A stretch of 64,000 bases of DNA from Mycolicibacterium sarraceniae. Lineage in GTDB: Bacteria > Actinomycetota > Actinomycetes > Mycobacteriales > Mycobacteriaceae. The notes beneath the pieces are model-generated. The model did not search any database and was not told the origin of the DNA. It saw nothing but the letters and a program-made list of their open reading frames with translations. Below, one piece after another: positions 45,599-58,231 of the stretch. Each line of letters starts with the position of its first letter. Position 1 is the first letter of the stretch. A program made the translations under genes and the position numbers. The stretch spans positions 1,116,001 through 1,180,000 of the forward strand of contig NZ_AP022595.1 of the NCBI RefSeq assembly GCF_010731875.1. The letters are read 5' to 3'.

Positions 45599-46249
45599 CT
45601 ATTGACCCAGGGTGTTCTGCATGGCGCCGGCCAGAACATTGACCGCGGGCCCGCCATTCCCGGCCTGGCAGACCTTGGCCTGCAGCAGCACGTTTTCCCG
45701 CAGCCGGGTCTGGGTGAAGCACCGGCGATCAGTACCCGCTTCTTGTTTGACCCACACCGCGTCGGTGGCGGTGGGTGCGACACCACCGAACGACCACACC
45801 TGCGTGGTGCCGTCATCGAGGTGCATGGCCGTGGTCTGACCTGCGCACCCGATGGTGCGGTCGGTGATGCGGTGGAAGGCCCGGGTGGCGGCGTCGGCGG
45901 TGGCGAACACCCCGATGGCCTGCTTGACCAGGTGGTTCTGGTCGGTCGCCGAGGTCTGGGTCACCGCACTGTTGAATGACGCGAGGTCGGGATCGAGGTA
46001 CACCTCAGGCAGCCCGACATCGGCCCAGTTATTGCAGACGGGCAGGTCCACCCAGTACGCCTGGACCGGATCGGTGTTCACCGCTTCCCAGGTCATCGGG
46101 GCGCCGACGATATTGCCGACGGACCCCTTGCTCAGCACTGCGTAGGACACCACACCCGGATCCGACGGACGGGCCTGAGCCGGAACGGCCGTGCCGAAAC
46201 CGGTGACACCGGCGGCCAACGCGACCGCCGCCGCAACAGTGCTGCGCAT
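45599..46249 (-). CDS. Secreted PknH-sensor-like protein (Rv3705c type)
   Basis: 216 aa from ATG 46249. Signal peptide (residues 1-27, cleavage near AQARP). The mature domain has four Cys (VCNNW, TIGCAG, RRCFTQ, AKVCQAG), consistent with the two disulfides of the PknH extracellular-type sensor domain, with VLSKGSVGNIVGAPM at its start. Binds an unknown ligand outside the membrane. Follows the egt operon's 5' side in both genomes. Confidence 0.85.
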   Translation of the reverse strand: MRSTVAAAVALAAGVTGFGTAVPAQARPSDPGVVSYAVLSKGSVGNIVGAPMTWEAVNTDPVQAYWVDLPVCNNWADVGLPEVYLDPDLASFNSAVTQTSATDQNHLVKQAIGVFATADAATRAFHRITDRTIGCAGQTTAMHLDDGTTQVWSFGGVAPTATDAVWVKQEAGTDRRCFTQTRLRENVLLQAKVCQAGNGGPAVNVLAGAMQNTLGQ

Positions 46250-46253
46250 CGCC

Positions 46254-46421
46254 TCAGACCTTGGCAGTCAGCGTGACGTCGATAGTGCCCCGGGTGGCTT
46301 TGGAGTACGGACACACCCGGTGTGCTTTGTCCATCAGCTCCTCGGCCTGCGCCTGCTCCACACCGTCGCGTCCCCCGCCGCTGGCCGTGGACTCCGCGGT
46401 GTAGATGACCTCGATCTTCAT
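46254..46421 (-). pseudogene. Internally deleted ohr (organic hydroperoxide resistance) gene
   Basis: A 55-codon frame starts [20 protein letters not shown], the N-terminus of Ohr/OsmC, and jumps directly to [19 protein letters not shown], its C-terminus ending IDVTLTAKV. About 85 central residues, including the first redox Cys, are gone but the frame is preserved. The resolving-type Cys remains. It may still be translated, but peroxidase function is not possible. Confidence 0.75.
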
Positions 46422-46526
46422 GGAATCGATCATGCCAGCCGATGCGCGGGGTGATTCGGTCGCGAGATCGACATGAGGGTCGTGAAACATCAGCAATCAC
46501 AACCCGCACGTCGATTTCGGTGGCCG

Positions 46527-47975
46527 CTATTCGGCCTTGCCGCGCACTCCTTCTTCGACTTTTTCACCGAGATCGGCGTCGACGTTGCGCCAGTACTCGA
46601 ACACGCGGGACAACACCGGCTCCTTCACACCGTCGGACACATGCCCGATGATGTTGTGCACGAGACGATCTCGAGCGGCATCGTCGAGAACCTCCCGGAC
46701 CAAGGTGCCGGCTTGGCCCCAATCGTCGTCATCTGGGCGAAGCGCATACGCGCTACGGACCATGTCGCCATCACAGACCCAGTGCACCTCTGCAGCCCGC
46801 GCGGGATCGGCTTCCGGACCGCCCATCGAGTTCGGTGCATACACCGGGTCGGGGGCATTGCGGATGCGCATCGCACCGTCCTTGGAATAGGCGTTCACTT
46901 CGACGTGCGGCTCGTTGACCGGGATCTGCCGGTAGTTCACGCCGAGCCGGTGACGATGCGCGTCGGAGTACGAGAATCCGCGCGCCAGCAGCATCTTGTC
47001 CGGGCTCAAGCCGGTCCCTGACACGATGTTGTTCGGCTCGAAAGCGGCCTGCTCCATCTGGGCGTGGTAGTCGACGACGTTGCGGTTCAACGTCATTCGG
47101 CCGACCTCATGCAGGGGGTAGTCGCTGTGCGGCCACACCTTGGTCAGGTCGAACGGGTTGAATCGGTAGGTCTTGGCGTCCTCGAACGGCATGATCTGGA
47201 CGTGCAGCGTCCAGCTCGGGAAGTCGCCGTCCTCAATCGAGTTGAAGAGGTCGCGCTGGTGATAGTCGCCGTCTTCGCCTGCCAGCCGGTCGGCATCCTC
47301 CTGGCTGAGGTAGTCGATGCCCTGGTCGGTCTTGAAGTGGTACTTCACCCAGAACAATTCGCCGGCGGCGTTGAGCCAGCTGTAGGTGTGGCTGGAATAC
47401 CCATTCATGTTGCGCCACGTCTTCGGGATGCCCCGATCACCCATCAAGTAGGCAACCTGGTGTGCCGACTCCGGACATAACGTCCAGAAGTCCCACTGCA
47501 TGTTGTGGTCGCGAAGATTATTCGCGGCCATGCGCTTCTGGCTGCGAATGAAGTTCTGGAATTTCATCGGATCGCGCACGAAGAACACCGGAGTGTTGTT
47601 GCCGACCATGTCGAAGTTGCCCTCGCTGGTGTAGAACTTCAGCGCGAAACCCCGCGGGTCCCGCCAGGTGTCTGGGCTGCCGCGCTCACCGGCCACCGTG
47701 GAGAACCTGGCCACCATCTCGGTCTTGGCACCGGGTTGCAGGAACGCGGCTCGAGTGAATTGGCTGACGTCCCGGGTCACCTCGAAGGCCCCGAACGCTC
47801 CGCCGCCCTTGGCGTGCGGTTGACGCTCCGGGATGCGCTCCCGGTTGAAGTTCGCCATCTGCTCGATCAAGTAGTGATCCTGTAGCAGGATCGGGCCGTC
47901 CGATCCGACGGTCAGGGAGTGTTCGAAACTCGGGGCCGGCGCACCGGCATCGGTAGTCAGGAATTTCTCTGTCAT
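46527..47975 (-). CDS. katA: Monofunctional haem catalase, small-subunit type
   Basis: 482 aa from ATG 47975, preceded by GAGAGGGG; the frame is open further upstream only because of a G/C-rich repeat gene. Distal site [14 protein letters not shown] with catalytic His, Asn region [13 protein letters not shown], and proximal Tyr in [12 protein letters not shown]. Length and absence of a C-terminal flavodoxin domain place it in clade 3. Decomposes H2O2. The broken ohr gene next to it suggests a former peroxide-defence pair. Confidence 0.93.
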   Translation of the reverse strand: MTEKFLTTDAGAPAPSFEHSLTVGSDGPILLQDHYLIEQMANFNRERIPERQPHAKGGGAFGAFEVTRDVSQFTRAAFLQPGAKTEMVARFSTVAGERGSPDTWRDPRGFALKFYTSEGNFDMVGNNTPVFFVRDPMKFQNFIRSQKRMAANNLRDHNMQWDFWTLCPESAHQVAYLMGDRGIPKTWRNMNGYSSHTYSWLNAAGELFWVKYHFKTDQGIDYLSQEDADRLAGEDGDYHQRDLFNSIEDGDFPSWTLHVQIMPFEDAKTYRFNPFDLTKVWPHSDYPLHEVGRMTLNRNVVDYHAQMEQAAFEPNNIVSGTGLSPDKMLLARGFSYSDAHRHRLGVNYRQIPVNEPHVEVNAYSKDGAMRIRNAPDPVYAPNSMGGPEADPARAAEVHWVCDGDMVRSAYALRPDDDDWGQAGTLVREVLDDAARDRLVHNIIGHVSDGVKEPVLSRVFEYWRNVDADLGEKVEEGVRGKAE

Positions 47976-48099
47976 TTTTTGCGCCCCTCTCTGTGGCTGT
48001 GGGCCGACCGAGGAGCGAGTACCCGCCAACCGCTGTCCCATCACCACCGAAAGCCCAGCGCCCTCCGGGGGAAGGGCGCTGGGCAGCTCGGGGCAGAGG

Positions 48100-48573
48100 T
48101 CAGGGACGAGGAGTTGGCGTGGCACCGGGGCCAGTGCCACCCGGGCCGGCCGGCGCGAATCCAGGACCTGCGCCAGGTCCACCGGGCCCACTGGGGCCAA
48201 CGGGGCCACCAGGCCCACCGGGGCCAACGGGGCCACCGGGCCCACCGGGCCCACCGGGGCCACTGGGGCCACTGGGGCCACTGGGGCCACCAGGTCCGCC
48301 GCGGTGTTGCCACTGCTGCGAGTCACCGTCGCCCCTGTTGTGGTGGTGGCAGCCGCCGCCGTGTCCGCTGTGGCGTCCGAGGGCGAATCCGGTGAAGAAC
48401 ACAGCGCCAACGATAAAGATCGTTCCGGCGACGATGGCGACCCACGCGGCGGCCTGATAGAGCCGGTTGGGTCGAGTGGCGACGGGGACAGGCACCACGT
48501 ACTCCGGTGGCTGCGGCAAGGTCGCGACAGGGCTGGTTGCGGGCTCGTCGGCCTGCTCGGGTGTTTCGGTCAT
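48100..48573 (-). CDS. Single-pass membrane protein with collagen-like Gly-Pro repeats
   Basis: 157 aa from ATG 48573 (a GTG at 48597 would add 8 residues). Cytosolic N-terminus of about 40 residues, one transmembrane helix ([20 protein letters not shown]), a His-rich stretch [10 protein letters not shown], then about 45 residues of GGP/GPS/GPV triplets and a Pro/Gly tail. The triplets have Gly at every third place, as in collagen-like bacterial proteins. Function unknown; 124 bp upstream of katA on the same strand. Confidence 0.65.
   Translation of the reverse strand: MTETPEQADEPATSPVATLPQPPEYVVPVPVATRPNRLYQAAAWVAIVAGTIFIVGAVFFTGFALGRHSGHGGGCHHHNRGDGDSQQWQHRGGPGGPSGPSGPSGPGGPGGPGGPVGPGGPGGPVGPSGPGGPGAGPGFAPAGPGGTGPGATPTPRP
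48172..48298 (-). repeat. 9-bp tandem repeats encoding collagen-like triplets
   Basis: Variants of CCACCGGGG/CCACTGGGG/CCAACGGGG repeat in 9-bp steps across about 125 bp. The array is in frame and likely variable in length between strains through slippage. Confidence 0.75.
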
Positions 48574-48748
48574 GACTTCATCATCCGAGGCGGCCACCTA
48601 GTGCGGGCTAGGTCCGGCCTTTGAGTTGGCTATGAAAGGCACCCCCGCCCGGGCAGGTAGTCATGCCGCCAGGGCCAGTAGTGGCCCTAGACAGCATCAG
48701 CCAACTTTGCGACGATATTGCCTAGGTTGCCTCGAAGGAGAACGCGCG

Positions 48749-48967
48749 ATGCTGGTCTGGGTCCATCTCACCGGCATGCTGGTGTTCACATTCCTGGCAT
48801 GGGCATTCTCCGAGGCACTTCAATCAGGTGATTCCGTGCACGACCGGATGCGCATCCCTCTCATAGTGGCGTCCGGATTGTTGTGGCCGGTGGTACTGGT
48901 CGGAGTTGCTCAAATTCAACTTGTTCGTGTTACGGCGAAGCTCCTGCAGCCTGTCACCAGGGCTTGA
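48749..48967 (+). CDS. Small two-helix membrane protein
   Basis: 72 aa from ATG 48749 with GAAGGAG nine bases upstream. Two hydrophobic helices (about residues 5-22 and 37-55) with few loops. No family recognised. The 3' end overlaps the convergent DUF4185 gene by 14 bp. Confidence 0.55.
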   Translation: MLVWVHLTGMLVFTFLAWAFSEALQSGDSVHDRMRIPLIVASGLLWPVVLVGVAQIQLVRVTAKLLQPVTRA

Positions 48968-50108
48968 AAGGGTTCACCGCGAATTGCAGAACCCGGTACG
49001 GCGCTTGGTCGCGCGGCCCGGTGTTCCACTGGCTGATGAACACCCGCACCTCCTCGAGCGTCGAACCCGGCGAGATATAGCCCCCGTAGGGCTGCGCGAG
49101 TCGATTGTCATCGGCCGCGGGCAGGCTCGCAGGCGGGTCCGGCCAACCGTCGGCCTGCACCACCGTCGTCACCGGCGCGCTGCCCAGACCGGTCGGATCG
49201 TAGGCCACCCGCATCTCCATGTTGCCGGTGCTGGCGTTGAAATAGGACAGCACCGGCTTACCGTCGACCTCACGCAGACTCATCTCGCCGACCTTGTCCG
49301 GCCACAACGGCGTCGGTGTCGTGTTCCAGCCGCCACCGGGACCGGCCGCCCAGCCCTGCCATCGGGAGCGATCGGTGAAGGTCTCCGGGGTGGCGCGGTA
49401 CAGCACCGCCGGAGAGGACCGATCGAAATTGTTGGCCACGATGTACACCCAGCCGCTCTGCGAATCCGGGGCGGGAATCGGGCTGTAGTAGCCGCTGATC
49501 TGCGTCTGACGCCCACCGGCGTAGGACGCGGGGCGCTGCGAGCCGGCGATGGTCTGCCAACCACCCTGTCCGGCTTGAGCTTTCACCAGCCGCGAGGTCT
49601 GCGGCACCAGATCCGTGGTGGTGGTCACCAGCAGGTAGTTCTGCCGGTTGATCGACACCACGCCGGCCGGCAGCTGCGAGGATCCTGCTGGCGTCGGGTC
49701 GGCCAGCAACGGCTTGTCCACGCCGGTGACCCCGGTGTAGCGCACCCCGTCTGGATCGGCGACCGAGTCGCCCGACACGTGAAGGGCAACCGGCGAGAAC
49801 CAGCCGCCGAATCCGACGCCCTGCCCGGCGAAGCTGTCACCGCAGATCTGCAGCAATTCGGTGGGGAATTCCATGAATTCGCACAGGTCGGTGGCGCCGA
49901 TGCCGTAGTCGCGGGTCGGGGTTCCGGTGCCCGCGATCGGCCCGATGCGCACCACCTGACCCGGTGCCAGCGGCGCCAGAATCGGATCGGGCGCCGGGTT
50001 AGGTGGGTCAGCGACCGCGCCCGGAGCCAACGCCAGCGCCAGCAAACAGATCGACGAAATGGCGCACACCACTAGCAGTTTCGCGCCCAAACGTCGGTGT
50101 CGGCGCAA
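48954..50108 (-). CDS. Secreted DUF4185 protein (Rv3707c type)
   Basis: 384 aa from TTG 50108, twelve bases after the asd stop; no ATG or GTG before the signal peptide fits better, though two GTG codons at the signal core are possible. Signal peptide (residues 1-34, ...GAVADP). Mature domain has motifs of five-bladed DUF4185 proteins: GDSFAGQGVGFGGWFSP, SGWVYIVANNFDR, NASTGNMEMRVAY and VFISQWNTGP. Possible sugar-acting enzyme; not established. Homologue of Rv3707c, and downstream of asd-ask. Confidence 0.85.
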   Translation of the reverse strand: MRRHRRLGAKLLVVCAISSICLLALALAPGAVADPPNPAPDPILAPLAPGQVVRIGPIAGTGTPTRDYGIGATDLCEFMEFPTELLQICGDSFAGQGVGFGGWFSPVALHVSGDSVADPDGVRYTGVTGVDKPLLADPTPAGSSQLPAGVVSINRQNYLLVTTTTDLVPQTSRLVKAQAGQGGWQTIAGSQRPASYAGGRQTQISGYYSPIPAPDSQSGWVYIVANNFDRSSPAVLYRATPETFTDRSRWQGWAAGPGGGWNTTPTPLWPDKVGEMSLREVDGKPVLSYFNASTGNMEMRVAYDPTGLGSAPVTTVVQADGWPDPPASLPAADDNRLAQPYGGYISPGSTLEEVRVFISQWNTGPRDQAPYRVLQFAVNPFKPW

Positions 50109-50120
50109 GGGGAATCAGCT

Positions 50121-52435
<2,315 letters not shown>

Positions 52436-52524
52436 TGTCGTCCCTTTCGATCGAATGTCGGCTCTAAGGATAAAGGGTCCAAGCGCCTGCATTTCCCGCC
52501 CCGATCGGCGGTAACGTCGCGGCC

Positions 52525-53169
52525 GTGCCCGACCAACGCGCCGACCAACCCGTCGACCGTCGCGCCCGGACCCGGGTGCCGATCCACCCACCGATCGCTG
52601 ACAGGTGGAGCCCGCGCGCTTTCGACCCCGACGCGGTGGTCACATCCGAGCAGCTAATCGCGCTTGTGGAGGCGGCCCGCTGGGCCGCGACCTGGGGACA
52701 TCGGCAGCCGGTGCGGTTCGTGGTCGGGCTGCGAGGCACTGAGGTGTTCGTCACGCTCACCGGCCTGCTCCGCCGGGGAAATAGCTACGCCCGCGCTTCG
52801 GGCGCCCTGATCCTGGTGTGCGCCGATCAGGGCGAAGACGATCGCACCGCCCTCTATTCCGCGGTGGACGCGGGTGCGGCGATCGCGAATCTGTCGATCG
52901 AGGCGGTGGCCCGCGGCCTGATCGCGCATCCGATGGCCGGCTTCGACGCCGACGGTGCCGCCGAAGCGTTCGAGCTGCCCGACGATGCGCGCCCACTGGC
53001 CGTGGTCGCGGTCGGATCCCAGGGTGACTATGCGCAGGTGGCCCCGGATATCACCGAGCGCGACGCCCGGCCGCGGGCGCGGCTGCCGCTGGACCAGATC
53101 GTGCTCAACTGGTCAGGAGCATTCTTTCCGCAAGTCACCGAGCTTGGCGACGATCCTGTCGTTGAGTAG
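52525..53169 (+). CDS. Nitroreductase-family protein
   Basis: 214 aa from GTG 52525. FMN-type nitroreductase fold: [18 protein letters not shown] near the N-terminus (RxSxRxF), [19 protein letters not shown], and the [24 protein letters not shown] helix typical of the dimer interface. Oxidises NAD(P)H to reduce nitro or quinone compounds; substrate unknown. Divergent from ask (89 bp), and its 3' end overlaps the convergent gene by 57 bp. Confidence 0.85.
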   Translation: MPDQRADQPVDRRARTRVPIHPPIADRWSPRAFDPDAVVTSEQLIALVEAARWAATWGHRQPVRFVVGLRGTEVFVTLTGLLRRGNSYARASGALILVCADQGEDDRTALYSAVDAGAAIANLSIEAVARGLIAHPMAGFDADGAAEAFELPDDARPLAVVAVGSQGDYAQVAPDITERDARPRARLPLDQIVLNWSGAFFPQVTELGDDPVVE

Positions 53170-53556
53170 CGACATCTCGTAGACCTGGGGCGGTGCCGGC
53201 GCGCCGGGCGCCCGCGCTCGGGTTTGGGCCCGCAGCGTCGGCAGCCCGGAGACGAACTGGTTCGCCAGCTGGGCCACCTCGGTGGCCTGGGCCGCCAGGC
53301 CGGGATCGGTCACCTTCTGGGCCCGCTCGGCCAGGCCGTCGGCCCAGTCCTTGTACGCGGTGTCCTCGGCGACCGTCGGAACCCCGTCGCCACCCTTGGA
53401 GTCGATTTTTTGCGCTTGCGACCGGCTGTAGTCCAAGAAGTCGATCACCGGCTTGCACTTCTCCGGCGGCCCGTCGAAGAACTTCGACCATATGGCGACG
53501 CCAATCGCGATGACCACCACCGTGATCGTGAGAACCCAGCGCGGTCGTCGGTGCAT
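53113..53556 (-). CDS. Membrane-anchored protein of unknown function
   Basis: 147 aa from ATG 53556. One N-terminal anchor (WVLTITVVVIAIGVAIW) then a helical extracytoplasmic domain with two Cys (EKCKPV near the start and KECS at the end) that may pair. Resembles small conserved mycobacterial proteins next to ask. No enzyme motif. The final 57 bp overlap the nitroreductase gene antisense. Confidence 0.65.
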   Translation of the reverse strand: MHRRPRWVLTITVVVIAIGVAIWSKFFDGPPEKCKPVIDFLDYSRSQAQKIDSKGGDGVPTVAEDTAYKDWADGLAERAQKVTDPGLAAQATEVAQLANQFVSGLPTLRAQTRARAPGAPAPPQVYEMSLLNDRIVAKLGDLRKECS

Positions 53557-53686
53557 GGTCAGCCAGCGTAGCCGGGCGCGCGAACGTGTAACGCGGGCCG
53601 GCCCGCGCAAGCAACCGGCACGCGGTACCACGCTTCAATGACTACCGTCGTAACCGCCGATCGCGTCGACTTTGTCAGCGGACGGG

Positions 53687-54720
53687 CTAGCTTCGATTTT
53701 TCGTCGAGGGTGATGGTGGTGGGAGTCGGGGCTGGGGTTTGTTGATGGACCCGGGTTTTGTGGTGGGGCCGTGTTTGATGGCCCCGTGTCGCCGGGTGGT
53801 GCGGGCTTTCCCAGTGCCAGTAGGTCTTTCGTGGTCGACGGATCGGTTGATCCGGTGTCAGTCGAAGGCTGTGCGGATGGTCTGCCAGGCGGTGGCGATG
53901 ATCGCTGCCCAGCGCCATGTCGCATCGATGCGCAGTCGCAGTTGTCGTGCGCCGTGGGTGATGCGGGCGGCCACGTGCAGGACCCGGTAGCGGAACGTGT
54001 TGATTTCGGCGCGGCCGAGTTCGGGATGGGTGGTGAAGCCCAGCAGTCGGGCCCAGGTGACCAGGTCGGCGGCGGTCAGGATGATTTCCACACCAGGCGG
54101 CGTTGGCATCGAAGGCGTGGCACGGCAGGTTAGGCAGGCCGGTGTTCTTGAGTTCGCGGATGCGGTCGGCGACGCGGGCGTGTTGGCGGTGCCGTAGTTC
54201 CAGGCCGGCGACTGCGGCCCACGCCGCTGCCCTGGCTACACCACGGGCGGTGCGGATCCCGGGCAGGTGCGCGGCATCAATGCGCTCGTCGACCAATCGC
54301 CACATCGTGGTGGTCGACGCCTTCGCGCCGAACACGTGCTCACGGTCGCCACACAGCTGTCCCACACCGTCGATGCAGTCCGCACCGTCGGCGACCGCAG
54401 CCGCCAGATCGGCGAACACCTCACCAGGGGCGTACACCCACCGGCCGCGGTAGGTATCGGCGGTCACCGCGGTGACCTGCAAGGACAGGCCCGTGAGATC
54501 GGCAAGCTCACGCAGCAAGCCCATCCCAGCATGCGACACGACACCCTGGCCGTCAGCCGACACTTCCACCCGTGATGCCACCGCGACACTCTTCACCTGC
54601 GAAGTGCCTTCCCAATGGGTTGATCGAACCGTAGACAAGTCCGATTATCCCCTGCAGGACAGGCACTTTCGCGTATCTACACCCCAAAACTCACAACATT
54701 CCACGAAAAATCCGGGCTAG
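53687..54720 (-). mobile_element. IS1380-family insertion sequence, internally deleted
   Basis: About 1.03 kb. Imperfect terminal inverted repeats share GATTTTTCGT (left 53691-53708, right 54699-54716). Both ends are bordered by CTAG (53687-53690 and 54717-54720), a probable 4-bp target duplication as is usual for IS1380 elements. The enclosed transposase gene is reduced to its ends, so the copy cannot move by itself but its ends might still be mobilised. Confidence 0.75.
53858..54600 (-). pseudogene. IS1380-family transposase, core deleted and frameshifted
   Basis: Minus-strand frame from about 54600 begins SVAVASRVEVSADGQGVVSH and AGMGLLRELADLTGL, the start of IS1380 transposases. Near 54203 it jumps to LELRHRQHARVADRIRE, which belongs to the C-terminal part; roughly 200-250 residues with the catalytic DDE core are missing. 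A frameshift near 54093 moves the rest (ILTAADLVTWARLLG to the stop at 53858) to another frame. Confidence 0.75.
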
Positions 54721-55120
54721 CCGCAGGCGCCGAGCCCCTTACCCGGTGACGATGTCGCGTCCTGATTACTCGCAGCCGGTTTACGCGCCGCACTGGGCCG
54801 TTTGGCAACCCGATCAGTTTTCTGAATCTTGGCGTCCGCGTTCACCCGGCGGGTCTGGCCGAACGCATCAGCCGAGGGGCCGGGGTTCAGCAGGCCGAAA
54901 GCCAGGCTGAACAGCGGCGTCGATGGGACTTGCGCCGTGGCGGCGGAGCAACGCGATGGCGGTAACGGTCGCGGCGTTGCCGAGCGCTGATCGCGGGCCT
55001 ACCGCAGCGGTCCGAATCGCCCGGTCGATCCGGTCCGGCGGCACCTCCAGGTCGTCCGCCGCGCTGCTGTCAACGCGACACAGATACCCAGCGCAGACAC
55101 CGATCGACGAACCCCAACCC
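54719..55120 (-). pseudogene. Degenerate gene of unknown family
   Basis: Protein-like minus-strand segments in three frames: a signal-peptide-like MWVGVRRSVSALGICVALTA near 55120, then VPPDRIDRAIRTAAVGPRSA, then TPLFSLAFGLLNPGPSADAF and a Lys/Ala-rich tail ending GKGLGACG and TAG at 54719. The pieces suggest one exported protein split by two frameshifts. No family recognised. The remaining 55121-55216 has no gene. Confidence 0.3.
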
Positions 55121-55193
55121 ACATGCCGCGTGCACTTATCGGAATTCTCTCGGGGTCCAGCTGTTTGAACTCGCACATTCGTCACATCGACTT

Positions 55194-55222
55194 TTGGCCA
55201 GCTGGCGGGTCGGGAGTACAGT
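55194..55222 (+). promoter_or_regulatory. Candidate leuA promoter
   Basis: TTGGCC (55194-55199), 17-bp spacer, TACAGT (55217-55222). Eight bases later is the GTG of the leader peptide, so the message would be leaderless for the leader peptide. Confidence 0.55.
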
Positions 55223-55230
55223 ACGACACT

Positions 55231-55272
55231 GTGCAGCGGGTGCTCCTTCTCGGACGCCGCGACGGGGTCTGA
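55231..55272 (+). CDS. leuL: leuA leader peptide
   Basis: 13-residue frame VQRVLLLGRRDGV then TGA. Three consecutive Leu codons (CTC CTT CTC) stand just before the base of a terminator hairpin, the classic arrangement for ribosome-mediated attenuation: stalling on Leu codons when leucyl-tRNA is scarce would prevent hairpin formation. Leucine attenuation before leuA has been predicted for actinobacteria; the presence here is read directly. Confidence 0.65.
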   Translation: MQRVLLLGRRDGV

Positions 55273-55300
55273 TCCAGACTGGCCTCCCGTCGCGGGTTTT
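55258..55300 (+). terminator. leuA attenuator hairpin
   Basis: CGCGACGGG (55258-55266) pairs with CCCGTCGCG (55286-55294), followed by GGTTTT. Inside lies GTCTG/CAGAC (55267-55271 and 55275-55279). CAGAC can alternatively pair with GTCTG at about 55313-55317, giving a possible antiterminator. The 5' arm overlaps the end of the leader peptide frame. Confidence 0.6.
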
Positions 55301-55318
55301 CGCGATGCGCCGGTCTGA

Positions 55319-57184
<1,866 letters not shown>

Positions 57185-57194
57185 GGAGCAGGCG

Positions 57195-57581
57195 ATGGAC
57201 TGGGGTTCGACATGGGATTTCCTCTGGCACTTCCTGATCATCTTCGCCTGGATCGCGTACTTGCTGGTGTTGTTCCAGATCCTCGTGGACCTATTCTGGC
57301 GTGATCACACCACATCCGGCTGGGCCAAAGCCGTATGGGTGATTTTCCTGATCGCGTTCCCCTGGCTGACCGCGTTGATCTACCTGATCGCGCGCGGTAA
57401 GGGTATGACCCAACGCGCTCGCGACGCCGCGCTGGCCGCCAAACAGCAGACCGACGAGTACATCCGGGATGCTGCCGGGCGTTCACCCGCGCAGGAGATC
57501 GAGCATGCCAAGCAGTTGTTGGATGCGGGAACGATCTCGCAGCAGGAGTTCGAGTCGCTGAAGGCCAAGGCCCTGAGCTAG
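57195..57581 (+). CDS. PLDc_N/SHOCT-domain small membrane protein
   Basis: 128 aa from ATG 57195 with AAGGAG upstream. Two helices (about residues 10-32 and 44-65) of the phospholipase-D-N type, then a C-terminal SHOCT motif EIEHAKQLLDAGTISQQEFE (about residues 100-125). Eleven bases after leuA, so probably co-transcribed. Function unknown. Confidence 0.8.
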   Translation: MDWGSTWDFLWHFLIIFAWIAYLLVLFQILVDLFWRDHTTSGWAKAVWVIFLIAFPWLTALIYLIARGKGMTQRARDAALAAKQQTDEYIRDAAGRSPAQEIEHAKQLLDAGTISQQEFESLKAKALS

Positions 57582-57616
57582 GGCCGGCGGTCAGGAACGC
57601 GAAGCGACCTGCAAAA

Positions 57617-57793
57617 TTAGGTCGTCGACACCGAATCGAGCACACCATCGGTCAGCCCGGCTGGGACATTCCCGCCGGGCTGACCGATGCTGAGGTTGCT
57701 GAACGCCAGCCCGTTGAGCGGCCGAGTGAGTTGGTCAACCCGCTCAGGTGGGGTATCGCCGGCGGAGGCCAGGATCATTGCGCCCGTTTTCAT
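57617..57793 (-). pseudogene. Unassigned coding remnant
   Basis: Frame from ATG 57793 reads MKTGAMILASAGDTPPERVD, LTRPLNGLAFSNL and ends DGVLDSVSTT. The same frame continues upstream across a TAA (about 57856) as RLALADVLTSAAAVEPIHAG, so it looks like the tail of a longer gene now interrupted. No family recognised. A long palindrome lies inside it. Together with flanks this accounts for the 57582-57927 interval. Confidence 0.3.
57646..57689. repeat. Long perfect palindrome (hairpin)
   Basis: CATCGGTCAGCCCGGC and GCCGGGCTGACCGATG form a perfect 16-bp stem; the 12-nt loop can extend pairing as GGGA/TCCC. It sits 65 bp after the SHOCT gene stop and may serve as a bidirectional terminator, or be a copy of a dispersed palindromic element. 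Confidence 0.8.
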
Positions 57794-57927
57794 GGCGGCG
57801 TGCTCCAGTGCAGTGTGTGCGACATACGACGGCGGAAGCCTCCAGCGGCATTAAGCTCTCGCCAGCGCACTACGGCCGGCGTGGATGGGCTCTACGGCCG
57901 CAGCGGATGTTAGGACGTCGGCGAGTG

Positions 57928-58128
57928 CTAGCCGGTCGCCGACGTCGTGGTCACGGCGCCCGACACCAGGGCCGGCGACGGTGGGGTGGGCGTGGGGAAT
58001 TTCGATTCCTGCCCGGAATCAGCAGAGGTGCGGTTCAACGTGGAACCGCTGACAGCGGCGGTGACGGCGAATATCGCGAGCAGAACGATGGCCGCCGCCC
58101 CAACGGTCGCGGCAAGTACTTTTTTCAT
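57928..58128 (-). CDS. Small secreted or membrane-anchored protein
   Basis: 66 aa from ATG 58128 (GAAGG about 13 bases upstream). Basic start MKK, hydrophobic stretch VLAATVGAAAIVLLAIFAVTAAV, then a Ser/Thr/Pro-rich tail with PTPTPPSPA. Could be a Sec-exported peptide or anchored by the helix. No family recognised. Confidence 0.5.
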   Translation of the reverse strand: MKKVLAATVGAAAIVLLAIFAVTAAVSGSTLNRTSADSGQESKFPTPTPPSPALVSGAVTTTSATG

Positions 58129-58231
58129 ATCCCAACTGCCTTCTGTCAACAAAATATTGTCAGTGGGCCCAACATCAAGCTACGCCAACATATTTCGATT
58201 TCACATAAACCTCAGGGTGTTGGCCAGACAC

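Noticed and set aside
48172..48298. CRISPR-like or satellite array
   Set aside because: Nine-base units without spacers, in frame within a collagen-like gene.
46527..48410. A 627-residue reading of the catalase gene with a long N-terminal extension
   Set aside because: The extension merely reads the opposite phase of the collagen-like repeat gene; catalase similarity begins at ATG 47975, which has its own ribosome site.
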